A model generated the notes under the pieces. The model did not search any database and was not told the origin of the DNA. It saw only the letters and a program-made list of their open reading frames with translations. The position numbers were made by a program, and so were the translations under genes. 64,000 nt of DNA from Prevotella dentasini JCM 15908 (GTDB lineage: Bacteria; Bacteroidota; Bacteroidia; Bacteroidales; Bacteroidaceae): contig NZ_BAKG01000010.1 in NCBI RefSeq assembly GCF_000614065.1, positions 1-64,000 on the forward strand, written 5' to 3'. Each line of letters begins with the position of its first letter. Position 1 is the first letter of the stretch. Positions 1-8,890 of the stretch are shown piece after piece.

Positions 1-1
1 G

Positions 2-2950
2 ACTGCCCTGAACTGTGGCGTTGAGTTGGACAAGCTCGGAATCCTTGATAAGTATGGGGTGAAAGTGCTTGGTACGCCGGTTAGGGCTATCATGAATACG
101 GAAGACCGTGAACTTTTTGTAGAGCAGCTTGACGAAATTAGTGTAAAAACCATCAAAAGTGAGGCTTGTGAAAATATAGAGAATGCCCGTAAGGCTGCCC
201 AAACATTGGGTTATCCTGTCATTGTTCGTGCTGCCTACGCATTGGGTGGACTGGGTAGCGGTTTTGCTGACAATGAAGAAGAACTCAATAAACTTTGTGA
301 GAAAGCGTTCTCCTTCTCTCCCCAAGTGCTCGTAGAAAAAAGCCTGAAAGGGTGGAAAGAGATAGAGTATGAGGTGGTTCGCGACCGTTATGATAATTGT
401 ATCACGGTCTGTAACATGGAGAACTTCGACCCTTTGGGTATCCATACGGGCGAATCTATAGTCATTGCTCCATCTCAAACCCTCACCAACAGCGAATATC
501 ACAAGCTCAGAGCTTTGGCTATTAAGATAGTGCGCCATATTGGAATCGTAGGTGAGTGTAACGTTCAGTATGCTTTTGATCCGCAAAGCGAGGACTATCG
601 GGTCATTGAAGTAAATGCACGGCTTTCCCGTTCTTCTGCATTGGCAAGCAAAGCGACGGGCTATCCGCTTGCCTTTGTGGCTGCCAAACTTGGGATGGGC
701 TACGGACTCTTTGAGCTGAAGAACTCTGTTACAAAAACGACCTCAGCTTTCTTTGAACCTGCCCTTGACTATGTTGTCTGCAAGATACCACGCTGGGACT
801 TGAGCAAATTCCGTGGCGTGGACAAGGAACTCGGCTCCAGTATGAAGTCGGTTGGTGAAGTTATGGCTATCGGGCGTAATTTTGAGGAAGCTATCCAAAA
901 GGGATTGCGCATGATAGGACAGGGGATGCATGGTTTTGTTGAGAATAAAGAACTTGAGATTGTTGATATAGATGCTGCTTTACGCGAGCCAACGGATAAG
1001 CGAATTTTCGTCATTTCAAAAGCTATGCATAAAGGCTATACGGTTGATCAAATCCATGAACTTACTAAGATTGACGGTTGGTTTCTCTATAAACTCAAGC
1101 ATATCATTGATATTGACGAGGAGTTGAAGACAAAAAATGTCAATACCCTTGGCAAGGATTTGCTGCGTGATGCAAAGGTTTACGGCTTTACTGACTTCCA
1201 GATAGCTCGTGCGGTAGGGTTGGAAGGTGAGGCACGCAATATGCACAAGGCGATGCTGATTGTTCGTAAGCTCCGTAAGAGCTATGGCATCCTTCCGGTC
1301 GTCAAACAGATAGATACTCTTGCTGCCGAATATCCGGCACAGACCAATTACCTCTACGTTACTTACGCAGGAATAAATTCTGATATCAATTTCAGCAACG
1401 ACCGAAATAATGTTATCGTCTTGGGATCAGGAGCTTACCGCATAGGCAGCTCCGTAGAGTTTGACTGGTGTGGCGTACAGGCCTTGAACACCATTCGTAA
1501 ACAGGGCTACCGCTCCATTATGATTAATTATAACCCCGAAACCGTATCGACCGACTACGATATGTGCGACCGGCTCTACTTTGACGAGCTGACATTCGAA
1601 CGTGTCATGGACATTGTTGATATGGAAACGCCACATGGCGTGATTGTCTCCACGGGCGGACAGATTCCAAACAACTTGGCAATGTATCTTGATGCAGAGA
1701 ATGTTCCTATCCTTGGAACAGCAGCCAAAGACATTGACAATGCCGAAGACCGTGCTAAGTTCTCGTCAATGCTAACTAATAACGGCATCAACCAGCCGGA
1801 ATGGAGTGCACTGACGAGTATGGAAGACATTGGGGAGTTTGTTGACCGTGTTGGTTTTCCGGTTCTCGTGCGTCCTTCCTATGTTCTTTCGGGTGCAGCT
1901 ATGAACATCTGTTCCAATAAGGACGAGCTGACCCGATTCCTTCAGCTGGCTGCCAACGTTAGTGAGGATCATCCGGTTGTCGTCAGCAAGTTTATAGAAA
2001 ATGCTAAGGAAATAGAAATGGATGCAGTAGCACGCGACGGAGAAATCCTTGCATATGCTATTTCCGAACACATTGAGTTTGCCGGTGTACACTCTGGCGA
2101 TGCTACGATTCAGTTCCCACCACAGAAACTTTACGTAGAAACGGTGCGTCGCATCAAGCGCATTAGTCGTCAGATAGCAAAGGCTTTGCATATCAACGGT
2201 CCATTCAATATTCAATATATGGCTCGTGAGAATGATATTCTTGTCATAGAATGTAATCTTCGTGCAAGTCGTTCCTTCCCGTTTGTCAGCAAGGTTTTGA
2301 AGTTGAATCTGATTGATTTGGCTACCAAGGTGATGTTAGGATTGCCGGTAGAGAAGCCTAATAAGAACCTTTTCGATCTCGACTATGTAGGCATCAAGGC
2401 AAGTCAGTTTTCGTTTAACCGACTGCAAAAGGCAGATCCGGTGCTCGGAGTAGACATGAGCTCCACTGGGGAAGTCGGTTGTCTTGGAGACGATACTTCC
2501 ACAGCCTTACTGAAGAGTATGCTTTCGGTTGGTCAACGTATTCCGGCCAAGAACATTCTCCTCTCTACAGGTGGTGCTAAGCAGAAAGCTGAAATGCTTG
2601 ATGCAGCCAAAATGCTGAAACAGAACGGCTATAACTTGTTTGCCACAGGTGGCACTTCTAAATATCTGGCAGAGAATGGCATTGAAAACACGTTGGTCTA
2701 TTGGCCTTCAGACGAAGAGAAACAGCCTCAGGCATTGGACTTACTGCGTGAGAAACAACTTGATATGGTAGTTAATATTCCGAAGGACCTTACTCCACGC
2801 GAGTTGACCAACGGCTATAAAATACGCCGTGCAGCCATAGACCTTAACGTCCCGTTGATAACGAATAGCCGACTGGCAAGTGCATTTATCTATGCCTTCT
2901 GTACCGTCAAGCCCGATGATATTGACGTCAAGGCTTGGGGTGAGTATTAA
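2..2950 (+). CDS. carB: Carbamoyl-phosphate synthase large subunit (5' end off window)
   Basis: This is the large subunit of carbamoyl phosphate synthetase. It uses ammonia delivered by CarA, bicarbonate and two ATP to make carbamoyl phosphate for pyrimidine and arginine synthesis. The frame is open from base 2 without a start, so roughly 90 residues of a usual ~1,070 are missing off the left edge. Both ATP-grasp halves are visible, with metal/ATP motifs EVNARLSRSS (first half) and ECNLRASRSF (second half) separated by the helical oligomerisation region. The last ~135 residues form the MGS-like allosteric domain (STGGAKQKAE, FATGGTSKYL). No frameshift is seen. The neighbouring carA is presumably upstream, off the window. 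Confidence 0.97.
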   Translation, partial: TALNCGVELDKLGILDKYGVKVLGTPVRAIMNTEDRELFVEQLDEISVKTIKSEACENIENARKAAQTLGYPVIVRAAYALGGLGSGFADNEEELNKLCEKAFSFSPQVLVEKSLKGWKEIEYEVVRDRYDNCITVCNMENFDPLGIHTGESIVIAPSQTLTNSEYHKLRALAIKIVRHIGIVGECNVQYAFDPQSEDYRVIEVNARLSRSSALASKATGYPLAFVAAKLGMGYGLFELKNSVTKTTSAFFEPALDYVVCKIPRWDLSKFRGVDKELGSSMKSVGEVMAIGRNFEEAIQKGLRMIGQGMHGFVENKELEIVDIDAALREPTDKRIFVISKAMHKGYTVDQIHELTKIDGWFLYKLKHIIDIDEELKTKNVNTLGKDLLRDAKVYGFTDFQIARAVGLEGEARNMHKAMLIVRKLRKSYGILPVVKQIDTLAAEYPAQTNYLYVTYAGINSDINFSNDRNNVIVLGSGAYRIGSSVEFDWCGVQALNTIRKQGYRSIMINYNPETVSTDYDMCDRLYFDELTFERVMDIVDMETPHGVIVSTGGQIPNNLAMYLDAENVPILGTAAKDIDNAEDRAKFSSMLTNNGINQPEWSALTSMEDIGEFVDRVGFPVLVRPSYVLSGAAMNICSNKDELTRFLQLAANVSEDHPVVVSKFIENAKEIEMDAVARDGEILAYAISEHIEFAGVHSGDATIQFPPQKLYVETVRRIKRISRQIAKALHINGPFNIQYMARENDILVIECNLRASRSFPFVSKVLKLNLIDLATKVMLGLPVEKPNKNLFDLDYVGIKASQFSFNRLQKADPVLGVDMSSTGEVGCLGDDTSTALLKSMLSVGQRIPAKNILLSTGGAKQKAEMLDAAKMLKQNGYNLFATGGTSKYLAENGIENTLVYWPSDEEKQPQALDLLREKQLDMVVNIPKDLTPRELTNGYKIRRAAIDLNVPLITNSRLASAFIYAFCTVKPDDIDVKAWGEY

Positions 2951-2971
2951 AATTGAAACAATCATCATGCG

Positions 2972-3012
2972 ACAGGCTCATCTTCATCGTGAGGGTGAGC
3001 CTGTTCTTTTTA
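2972..3012 (+). terminator. Terminator hairpin after carB
   Basis: Inverted arms ACAGGCTCA (2972-2980) and TGAGCCTGT (2996-3004) are followed by a T-rich tract (tctttttat). It sits 21 nt past the carB stop and looks like its intrinsic terminator. Confidence 0.75.
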
Positions 3013-3369
3013 TGGAGAATCAAGAAAATGCAGCTGAGAATAAAGTTCTTTGCCAATTCTTTGAGAAGTTTACTAAAATTAGAAAACCATGCTTGTATGG
3101 TTCTTGGTGATGGGGAACATTTTGCAGGTAATGGATATGACAGTACCAATTATGTGCGACTTTATGCTGAAGGCCGGGAAATAGGACAATATGAGTATCA
3201 CCCCGAAAAGTCGAAGTAAACGGATACAATTTATATAGACAAGCCATTAGCCTTTATTTCTCACATGAAAACTTACCGGTCTGTAAAGATTGAGACTGCT
3301 ACTTCCACGAGCGGAACGTTGGTTTATGAATTTGATGCTCCGTCGAGGCTTGACAAGAAGAAATCCTAA
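3012..3369 (+). pseudogene. Decayed small gene, function unknown
   Basis: No intact ORF explains this stretch, but one frame reads as protein-like from about 3028 to 3369, interrupted by an in-frame TAA at 3217-3219. Before the stop it contains HACMVLGDGEHFAGNGYDS and EGREIGQYEYHPEKSK. After it comes DTIYIDKPLAFISHMKTYRS and then a short beta-rich tail ending at 3367-3369. The layout (beta strands, then a KPLxFI segment, then a tail VYEFDA) recalls the VasI/TagO-type fold of secreted small proteins, but this is a weak impression. A second frame (start 3012) is also open and may be the original N-terminus, which would imply a frame change as well. It is read as a remnant; it could also be noise. 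Confidence 0.4.
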
Positions 3370-3463
3370 GTAATGTAAGTTCGATGAATTATAAGTTTTT
3401 AGGTGTAATGGACATTTGGCAGGCTGAAAATCATCTTCAATGTCCATTACGCCTGATTAAGCC

Positions 3464-4239
3464 TTATTTGCTCGTGATTAGTCCACTACGCTTAGGGCGT
3501 TTGTAGGAGCGATAGTCGTCAAGCTCTATTTCGACATCAGGCTCTTGCAGATTGCCATTGACAGGCAGATGGAACTTCATATACTTGATGTTCAGTCCCC
3601 GTTCAATCCATTGGTTCTCATAGTATGTATGGATACCGAGGATTTCGCGTGTACTTTCGTCCATTGTGGATAAAGCACTTCCGTACAGGTCTTCGGTCCG
3701 AAAGAGGGTGGGCAGTTGGTTACATTCTACCAAATAGCTGTATAGGTAAAGAGAAAGTTGGAGTCTGTCTTCAGATGTATTATACCGCCATCAATAAGGA
3801 AATGGCGATAGCGTGTAAGAAAGAAAGTAGAAGTCAGCCGTTTATGAACATTCTTCATCTGTGGGTCTGAGAATGTTAACCAGATTTCCTGTACTTCGTC
3901 TTTGCCAAAGAAACGGTCTATGATTTCAATGTTAGTGCGGAGAAAAGCAACATTGGACAGATTTTCATCCAGCGCCTGTTTAGCCCCCGTATAGATGCGT
4001 GCTCCCTTTATGTCTATTCCTATAAAGTTGATGTTAGGATAAAGCCGTGCCAACCCTACGGTATACTCTCCCTTTCCGCAGCCCAGCTCCAAAATGACGG
4101 GATTGTCATTATGGAAATATTGTTCACGCCAGTGTCCCTTCATATCGAAAGGAATCTTGCTGATAACGCCATAGGGATACTGGAAGACGTTGCTGAACGT
4201 TTCCATTTCTGCGAACTTCTGTAGCTTACCTTTACTCAT
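3464..4239 (-). CDS. trmB: tRNA (guanine-N7-)-methyltransferase, frameshifted in this sequence
   Basis: TrmB uses SAM to methylate N7 of G46 in tRNA. The N-terminal part (from 4239) has the SAM motif [10 protein letters not shown], then [11 protein letters not shown] and the family motif [14 protein letters not shown]. The C-terminal part continues in another frame from about 3733 ([18 protein letters not shown]). The two join cleanly if one G is added near 3738 (ACAGC to ACAGGC), giving [14 protein letters not shown] and a ~258-residue protein, normal for Bacteroidetes TrmB. The start at 4239 is chosen over the upstream in-frame ATG because homologs begin MxKGKLxKFAE and a -7 box ends 6 nt before it. 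The break is probably a sequencing error. Confidence 0.88.
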
Positions 4240-4245
4240 AGGGTG

Positions 4246-4253
4246 CAAAGATA
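4246..4253 (-). promoter_or_regulatory. -7 box of trmB, likely leaderless start
   Basis: On the minus strand this reads TATCTTTG, matching the Bacteroidetes TAnnTTTG -7 consensus. Only 6 nt separate it from the ATG at 4239, so the transcript should begin at or next to the start codon. Confidence 0.6.
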
Positions 4254-4266
4254 CAATAAAATTTGG

Positions 4267-4393
4267 AATTAGGAATGTCAAATTCAGAGTTCAATCATTC
4301 ATGGACAGGAAAGATTGAATAAAGTTCTCTCCGCTCTTGCTGCATTTCCATTCATAATGGGCAATGCGGATTCTGAACCTAACATTCCTAATT
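4267..4393. repeat. 127-bp region bounded by long inverted repeat
   Basis: The arms AATTAGGAATGT (4267-4278) and ACATTCCTAATT (4382-4393) are perfect inverted repeats. The symmetry continues inward, with TTCAGA on the left matched by TCTGAA on the right after a 4-nt mismatch. The region fills the gap between trmB and ilvE, and the left arm lies in the trmB promoter. It could be a small MITE-like element or a structured RNA/terminator; no transposase is present. Confidence 0.5.
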
Positions 4394-4402
4394 GACATTA
4401 TC

Positions 4403-5419
4403 TTATTCTATTACCACCGTGGTCCAACCATGCTTGTCTTCTATAGTGCCGTACTGGATACCCCGCAGCGTATTATAGAGTTTGGTAGACCATGGTCCCG
4501 GCTTTTCACCAAAGTTATATACTTTCCCCGTATCCATGTCGTCCAGATGGGAAATCGGTGATATGACGGCTGCCGTTCCGCAGGCACCCGCTTCCTCGAA
4601 CGACTCCAGCTCCTCTTCCGGGATAGGGCGGCACTCTACTTTCATGCCCAAGTCTTCGGCTATCTGCATCAGGCTCTTGTTGGTAATGGACGGGAGAATA
4701 GAGGACGACTTTGGAGTAATGTATGTGTTGTTCTTGATGCCAAAGAAGTTAGCCGCCCCACACTCGTCTACATATTTCTTTTCCCTTGAGTCGAGATAGA
4801 ACTCGGAAGCATATCCCTTGTCGTGAGCAATGCTGTTTGCCTTCAGCGAGGCTGCGTAGTTGCCGCCTACCTTATACGTACCGGTACCCAACGGGGCTGC
4901 ACGGTCAAAACCACGGATAATGGTGTACGGGTTGCTGGAGAAGCCTCCCTTGAAATACGGACCTACCGGCGTAACAAAGATTAGGAAGCAGTATTCTTTT
5001 GCCGGCTTGACCCCGACCTGTGCCGACGTGCCGATAAGCAGCGGGCGGATATAGAGCGTGGCTCCACTCTCGTAGGTCGGTATATATTCTTGATTGAGGC
5101 GAACAACTTTCTTCACCATTTCCTCAAAGATGCCTGTCGGAAGCTCGGGCATCATGATGCCCCGGCAAGTACGTTGCAGCCGTGCTGCATTTTCCTCCAT
5201 TCTGAACACACGCACTTTCCCATCCGGACATCTGAAGGCTTTCAGCCCTTCGAATGCTTCCTGTCCATAGTGGAGGCAGGTTGCTGCCATGTGGAGTTTC
5301 AGGTATTCGTCAGAACAAACTTCTATTTCCCCCCACTTGCCGTCGCGGTAGTAGCAACGGACGTTATAGTCGGTTGGCAGGTAGCCAAAGGACAAGTTTC
5401 CCCAATCTAAATCTTTCAT
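4403..5419 (-). CDS. ilvE: Branched-chain amino acid aminotransferase
   Basis: This is a PLP-dependent class IV aminotransferase catalysing the last step of Leu, Ile and Val synthesis with glutamate/2-oxoglutarate as partner. At 338 residues it has the length of the BCAT II type. Visible features are HYGQEAFEGLKAFR near residue 50, the PLP lysine in GTGTYKVGGNYAAS, and the cofactor-phosphate region SPISHLDD/EEAGACGTAAVI near the C-terminus. The start MKDLDWGNLSFGY fits the family. A -7 box at 5459-5466 lies about 40 nt upstream. It does not overlap trmB; the inverted repeat at 4267-4393 separates them, so they are probably separate units. Confidence 0.95.
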   Translation of the reverse strand: MKDLDWGNLSFGYLPTDYNVRCYYRDGKWGEIEVCSDEYLKLHMAATCLHYGQEAFEGLKAFRCPDGKVRVFRMEENAARLQRTCRGIMMPELPTGIFEEMVKKVVRLNQEYIPTYESGATLYIRPLLIGTSAQVGVKPAKEYCFLIFVTPVGPYFKGGFSSNPYTIIRGFDRAAPLGTGTYKVGGNYAASLKANSIAHDKGYASEFYLDSREKKYVDECGAANFFGIKNNTYITPKSSSILPSITNKSLMQIAEDLGMKVECRPIPEEELESFEEAGACGTAAVISPISHLDDMDTGKVYNFGEKPGPWSTKLYNTLRGIQYGTIEDKHGWTTVVIE

Positions 5420-5458
5420 GTCGTTTTATTTTAAGTCCTTACTCGTTATGTCTCGTGG

Positions 5459-5466
5459 CAAAAGTA
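5459..5466 (-). promoter_or_regulatory. -7 box upstream of ilvE
   Basis: Minus-strand TACTTTTG fits the TAnnTTTG consensus, 39 nt upstream of the ilvE start. Confidence 0.45.
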
Positions 5467-5551
5467 CAAACATTTCTTTTAATCTGCAATTGTTTTTCTG
5501 ATAATAATTCGGATAATAAAGCAAAATTGCCTTAAAAGAACGAAACTTTTG

Positions 5552-5746
5552 CTACTTGGCTTTCAGAAGTTTCTTTATCTCCATATCGGTTTTCTTGAGT
5601 CTGTCCCTGCACATTCTGACCAGCATCTGCGCTTGCTTCAGCTGTCCGGCCATCTCATCGAGGTCAAGTTCTCCGTTCTCCATTCTGGTTACTATCGCCT
5701 CAAGCTGTGCGATAGCTTCTTCATATTTCATGTCCTTCTTATTCAT
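5552..5746 (-). CDS. xseB: Exodeoxyribonuclease VII small subunit
   Basis: Small subunit of exonuclease VII, which degrades single-stranded DNA together with XseA. The 64-residue helical protein shows the family core MKYEEAIAQLEAIVTRMENG, then LDLDEM and a basic C-terminus. The frame is open upstream to 5842, but the start at 5746 (MNKKDMKYEEA) is chosen because homologs begin there and the extra N-terminal residues are low-complexity and basic. It lies 88 nt downstream of xseA on the same strand, as expected for a two-gene operon. Confidence 0.9.
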   Translation of the reverse strand: MNKKDMKYEEAIAQLEAIVTRMENGELDLDEMAGQLKQAQMLVRMCRDRLKKTDMEIKKLLKAK

Positions 5747-5834
5747 TGTATCTATATATTGGTTCCTGTTTGTCTTTCTCATTATGCGGATAGTCCGACG
5801 GCGTCTGGGATGCCGGCTTGTTCTTCTTGCCGGC

Positions 5835-7130
5835 TTATACAACGGTCGACTCCACGCAGCCCTTTTCGGTTTTCGTCGTCAGCCTGTCGCCTGTCCGGAG
5901 CTGGCGTGGGTTTCTTACAATCTGTCCGTCGTAGTAGGTTATTGAGTATCCGAGCCTTAAAAGGCGGTCAGGGTCAAGTGATTCGGCACGCTGCGAAAGC
6001 ATTTCCAGTCGGTGGCGCCTTTCTGCAAAATTTCTCTGCAATGCCTGCGGAATGGCCGTGGCAAGCATTTCCAGCCGGTGGGTGCCTTTCGTCTGTCTTT
6101 CTGCGACGGCGACGGTAATGCGTTGCAGTTTTCTCTCTATGCGCATCTCCTGCCGTTGCCTTACCAGCGAGAATAGGGTAGGGATATTGGCCGAAAGCCG
6201 TTGCAAGCGCAGGTGCTCGCGTTCCATTCGTTCCCTTGTCCGTATCGAAAGCCGTTCCTGTGCGGTCTCTATCCTCTGCAACGTGCCGGCAAGATGCCCG
6301 ACAAGGAAGGCTGCGGCTGCCGTAGGTGTCTTTACCCGTGTGTGGGCAATCATGTCGAGAATACTCTCGTCGCGCTCGTGCCCTATGCCGGTGATAACGG
6401 GCAGGGGGAAGTTGGCTACGTTCTCCGCCAGTTGCAGCGTATCAAATCCGCTGAGGTCTGCCGTAGCTCCTCCTCCGCGTATAATGACTACGCAGTCTGT
6501 CTCTTCTTCCCTTTTGTTGATGGCGTCAAGTGCGGCTATGATACTCCTCTCAGCCTGCTCGCCTTGCATGATGGCGGGAAAGAGCGTCACGTCGAAGGCG
6601 AATCCGTATTCATTGTTTTCCAACTGATTGCAGAAGTCTCCATAGCCTGCTGCCGTTTCGGAGGAGATAACGGCTATGTGCCGGGCAAACAATGGCAGGC
6701 GCAGTTCTTTCTGAAGGTCGAATACTCCCTCCGCCTTCAGTTGCCTGATGATTTCCTGCCGCCGGCGTGCCATGTCGCCCATCGTGTATTCGGGATTGAT
6801 GTTGTCGACTATCCACGAAAATCCGTATTGCGGATGAAACTGGGCATGCACTTGCAGCAGCAGTTTCAGCCCGGCACGCACCTGAAGTCCTGTGATTTTT
6901 TCAAAATAGGGCTTCACCTGCGACCATGTCGTCCGCCAGCACTTTGCTGAAGCCCGGGCTATCGGTGTGTTAGTTCCTTCTTCTTTCTGAATCAGCTCCA
7001 TGTAGAAGTGCCCGCGGTTCTCGCGCCCTTCGGAGAGTTCGGCCTCTACCCAATACGAATGTGGTATTGTTGTCGAAATGACATTTGCGACGAGCGAATT
7101 AAGCTCGTAAAGGGATATGTGCTGCTGCAT
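5835..7130 (-). CDS. xseA: Exodeoxyribonuclease VII large subunit
   Basis: Catalytic subunit of exonuclease VII. The N-terminal OB fold (HISLYELNSLV, SYWVEAELSE, RGHFYMEL) binds ssDNA. The nuclease domain carries IAVISSETAAGYGDF, VVIIRGGGATADLSGFD and the GIGHERDESILDMIAHTRVK motif with TPTAAA. A long helical segment follows, and the C-terminal LGYSITYYDGQIV strand closes the protein. The start at 7130 (MQQHISLYEL) is preferred to the upstream ATG at 7166: homologs begin here, and a -7 box at 7172-7179 would then leave a ~35-nt leader. It is followed by xseB. Confidence 0.95.
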   Translation of the reverse strand: MQQHISLYELNSLVANVISTTIPHSYWVEAELSEGRENRGHFYMELIQKEEGTNTPIARASAKCWRTTWSQVKPYFEKITGLQVRAGLKLLLQVHAQFHPQYGFSWIVDNINPEYTMGDMARRRQEIIRQLKAEGVFDLQKELRLPLFARHIAVISSETAAGYGDFCNQLENNEYGFAFDVTLFPAIMQGEQAERSIIAALDAINKREEETDCVVIIRGGGATADLSGFDTLQLAENVANFPLPVITGIGHERDESILDMIAHTRVKTPTAAAAFLVGHLAGTLQRIETAQERLSIRTRERMEREHLRLQRLSANIPTLFSLVRQRQEMRIERKLQRITVAVAERQTKGTHRLEMLATAIPQALQRNFAERRHRLEMLSQRAESLDPDRLLRLGYSITYYDGQIVRNPRQLRTGDRLTTKTEKGCVESTVV

Positions 7131-7171
7131 GAGAGGCGGCTGAGGGGCTGTTCTGTGAATGTTCATAGCTG

Positions 7172-7179
7172 CAAAGTTA
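7172..7179 (-). promoter_or_regulatory. -7 box upstream of xseA
   Basis: Minus-strand TAACTTTG, a perfect fit to TAnnTTTG. If the ATG at 7166 were used the mRNA would be leaderless; with 7130 it has a short leader. Confidence 0.5.
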
Positions 7180-7374
7180 ATAAAGAAATATCAGAAACAT
7201 CCATCGCGGTGCGGTATTCTTTCTGCGCAATAGGCGAAAAGCGTCTTCCGTACAGGGGGTGGACGCCCCCTCCGCGGCATACGCATGACCGTGCAGGCAG
7301 GGCCGTAATGCAGCTTTTCGGAGAACTTTCATTAAAGAATGTTGAGAGTATGTGGCTGTCTGACAAAATATGCT

Positions 7375-7382
7375 TAACTTTG
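7375..7382 (+). promoter_or_regulatory. -7 box upstream of the HAD gene
   Basis: TAACTTTG, 31 nt before the ATG at 7414. Confidence 0.5.
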
Positions 7383-7413
7383 TTCCTCGTCGAAAAAGAT
7401 TTGTTTTGCAAGA

Positions 7414-8400
7414 ATGAAAAAAACGCTAACAACGTCCCCCTTGTCCTCCGTCAAGTTGTGGCTCTCACGCTTATCCTTCCGCACGGGCGTCATCGTCCTG
7501 CTGCTCTGTATACCTTTCTATATAGCGTCATTTGCCCAGATGCTGCTTCCGCTTTCGGTTGGCGCAAAGAGTATTCTGTGGGCTGCGCTGTTCGGGACGG
7601 CCAAGGCGTTTCAGTATAGCGGGCTTGCCATCCTCGGTGCAGAGGGCTATAGACGGTTAAAGCGTTCGTTGAGAAAGAGGGGAAAGGAGGCCGGGCTACC
7701 TGCCGTCAGGCTGATTATATTCGATTTCGACGGTACGCTGGGCGATTCGCAGAAGCTCATAACCGATACCATGCTCGCCACCATAGATCGTCTGGGACTG
7801 GAAAAGCGGAGTAGGGAGGAGTGCGCGCGCACCATCGGGCTGCCCTTGGCGAAATGCTTCTCCAGCATGATTCCCATGACCGACGGGCAGGCCGAACACT
7901 GTGCACAGACCTACCGCGAGATATTCGACCAGAAGAATGTCGCCGGAGCCGTGCAGCCGTTTCCCGGTGTCATCGGGATGCTGAAGCAGCTTGCAGCCAA
8001 CGGCTATATTCTCTCCATTGCGAGCAGCCGCAGCCACCGCTCTCTGGCAGACTTTGTAGACCAGTTCGGGCTTCAGTCCTGCTTCTCCTATCTTGTCGGG
8101 GCAGACGACGTAATCCGGCACAAGCCCGAGGCAGAGCCCGTAACCAAGACCCTGAACCATTTCGGACTGCAGGCCGGCGAGGCCGTCGTGGTAGGAGACA
8201 CGGCTTTCGACATAGAGATGGGGCGCAATGCCGGGACACTGACTTGCGGGGTGGACTACGGAAACGGAACGCGCGAAGAGCTGAGACAGGCCGGAGCTGA
8301 CGGAATCATCAGCCATATCAGCGAACTCGCGTCGGAGTTTCTGCCCCGGCATACATTAGGCGGCAAGGCAAATCCCCGGCGGCAGAGCCGGTGTGACTGA
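7414..8400 (+). CDS. HAD-family phosphatase with N-terminal membrane segment
   Basis: Residues 1-90 hold two hydrophobic segments (GVIVLLLCIPFYIASFAQML and the segment around SILWAALFGTAKAF) followed by a basic stretch. Residues ~100-310 are a Gph/PGP-like HAD hydrolase: nucleophile motif FDFDGTLGDS, SIASSRS (motif II), GADDVIRHKPEAEP (motif III lysine) and VVGDTAFDIEMGRNAG (motif IV). The substrate is unknown; phosphoglycolate or another small phosphate ester is possible. The N-terminal part looks like a free-standing small membrane protein, so this may be a true fusion or two genes merged by a lost base in the purine run near 7675-7690. A -7 box lies upstream. Confidence 0.8.
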   Translation: MKKTLTTSPLSSVKLWLSRLSFRTGVIVLLLCIPFYIASFAQMLLPLSVGAKSILWAALFGTAKAFQYSGLAILGAEGYRRLKRSLRKRGKEAGLPAVRLIIFDFDGTLGDSQKLITDTMLATIDRLGLEKRSREECARTIGLPLAKCFSSMIPMTDGQAEHCAQTYREIFDQKNVAGAVQPFPGVIGMLKQLAANGYILSIASSRSHRSLADFVDQFGLQSCFSYLVGADDVIRHKPEAEPVTKTLNHFGLQAGEAVVVGDTAFDIEMGRNAGTLTCGVDYGNGTREELRQAGADGIISHISELASEFLPRHTLGGKANPRRQSRCD

Positions 8401-8530
8401 AGAGAAGCCGGGCCGCATCAGGCGCCTGCGGCAGCAAAGTAACATGAATCCCCCCGTATCAGGCCATCCGGCACATGGAAGGCCCGAGACCGCACAGCGG
8501 GGATGACAATAAAGGAAAATAAGGACAAAT

Positions 8531-8890
8531 ATGTTTTACGTTTCAAAGGAAATGGAAATATCGGCTGCACATCAGCTGAAACTTAGCTACGAAAGCAAGT
8601 GTACGCAACTCCACGGGCACAACTGGCGTGTGCGAGTGTATTGCAAGTCGGAGGAGCTGGACGAAAACGGAATGGTGGCCGACTTCACTCACATAAAGCA
8701 GGCCATACACGGCTATCTCGACCACGGCTATCTGAACGAGCTGCTCCCTGTCAATCCGACTGCGGAGAATATTGCACGGTGGATAACCGGGCAGATTCCT
8801 ACCTGCTATAAGGCCGAGGTGCAGGAGACGGAAGGCAACATAGCCGTGTATGTGGACGAGAGCAAGACCAACGGCAGGGAGGCCCTATGA
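8531..8890 (+). CDS. queD: 6-carboxy-5,6,7,8-tetrahydropterin synthase
   Basis: QueD converts dihydroneopterin triphosphate to 6-carboxytetrahydropterin, the second step of queuosine precursor (preQ0) synthesis. The 119-residue protein has zinc-ligand histidines in SAAHQL and LHGHNW and the catalytic cysteine in ESKCTQLHGH. A second conserved region, DFTHIKQAIHGYLDHGYLN, follows. Its last bases overlap queE by 4 nt (ATGA), indicating translational coupling. The upstream gap 8401-8530 shows no recognisable preQ1 aptamer. Confidence 0.94.
   Translation: MFYVSKEMEISAAHQLKLSYESKCTQLHGHNWRVRVYCKSEELDENGMVADFTHIKQAIHGYLDHGYLNELLPVNPTAENIARWITGQIPTCYKAEVQETEGNIAVYVDESKTNGREAL

Noticed and set aside
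5549-7619. Long plus-strand open frames opposite xseA
   Set aside because: They are antisense shadows of xseA, whose motifs are complete on the minus strand.
8401-8530. preQ1 riboswitch before queD
   Set aside because: No preQ1 aptamer core (stem, A-rich tail pairing) is recognisable in the 130-nt leader.
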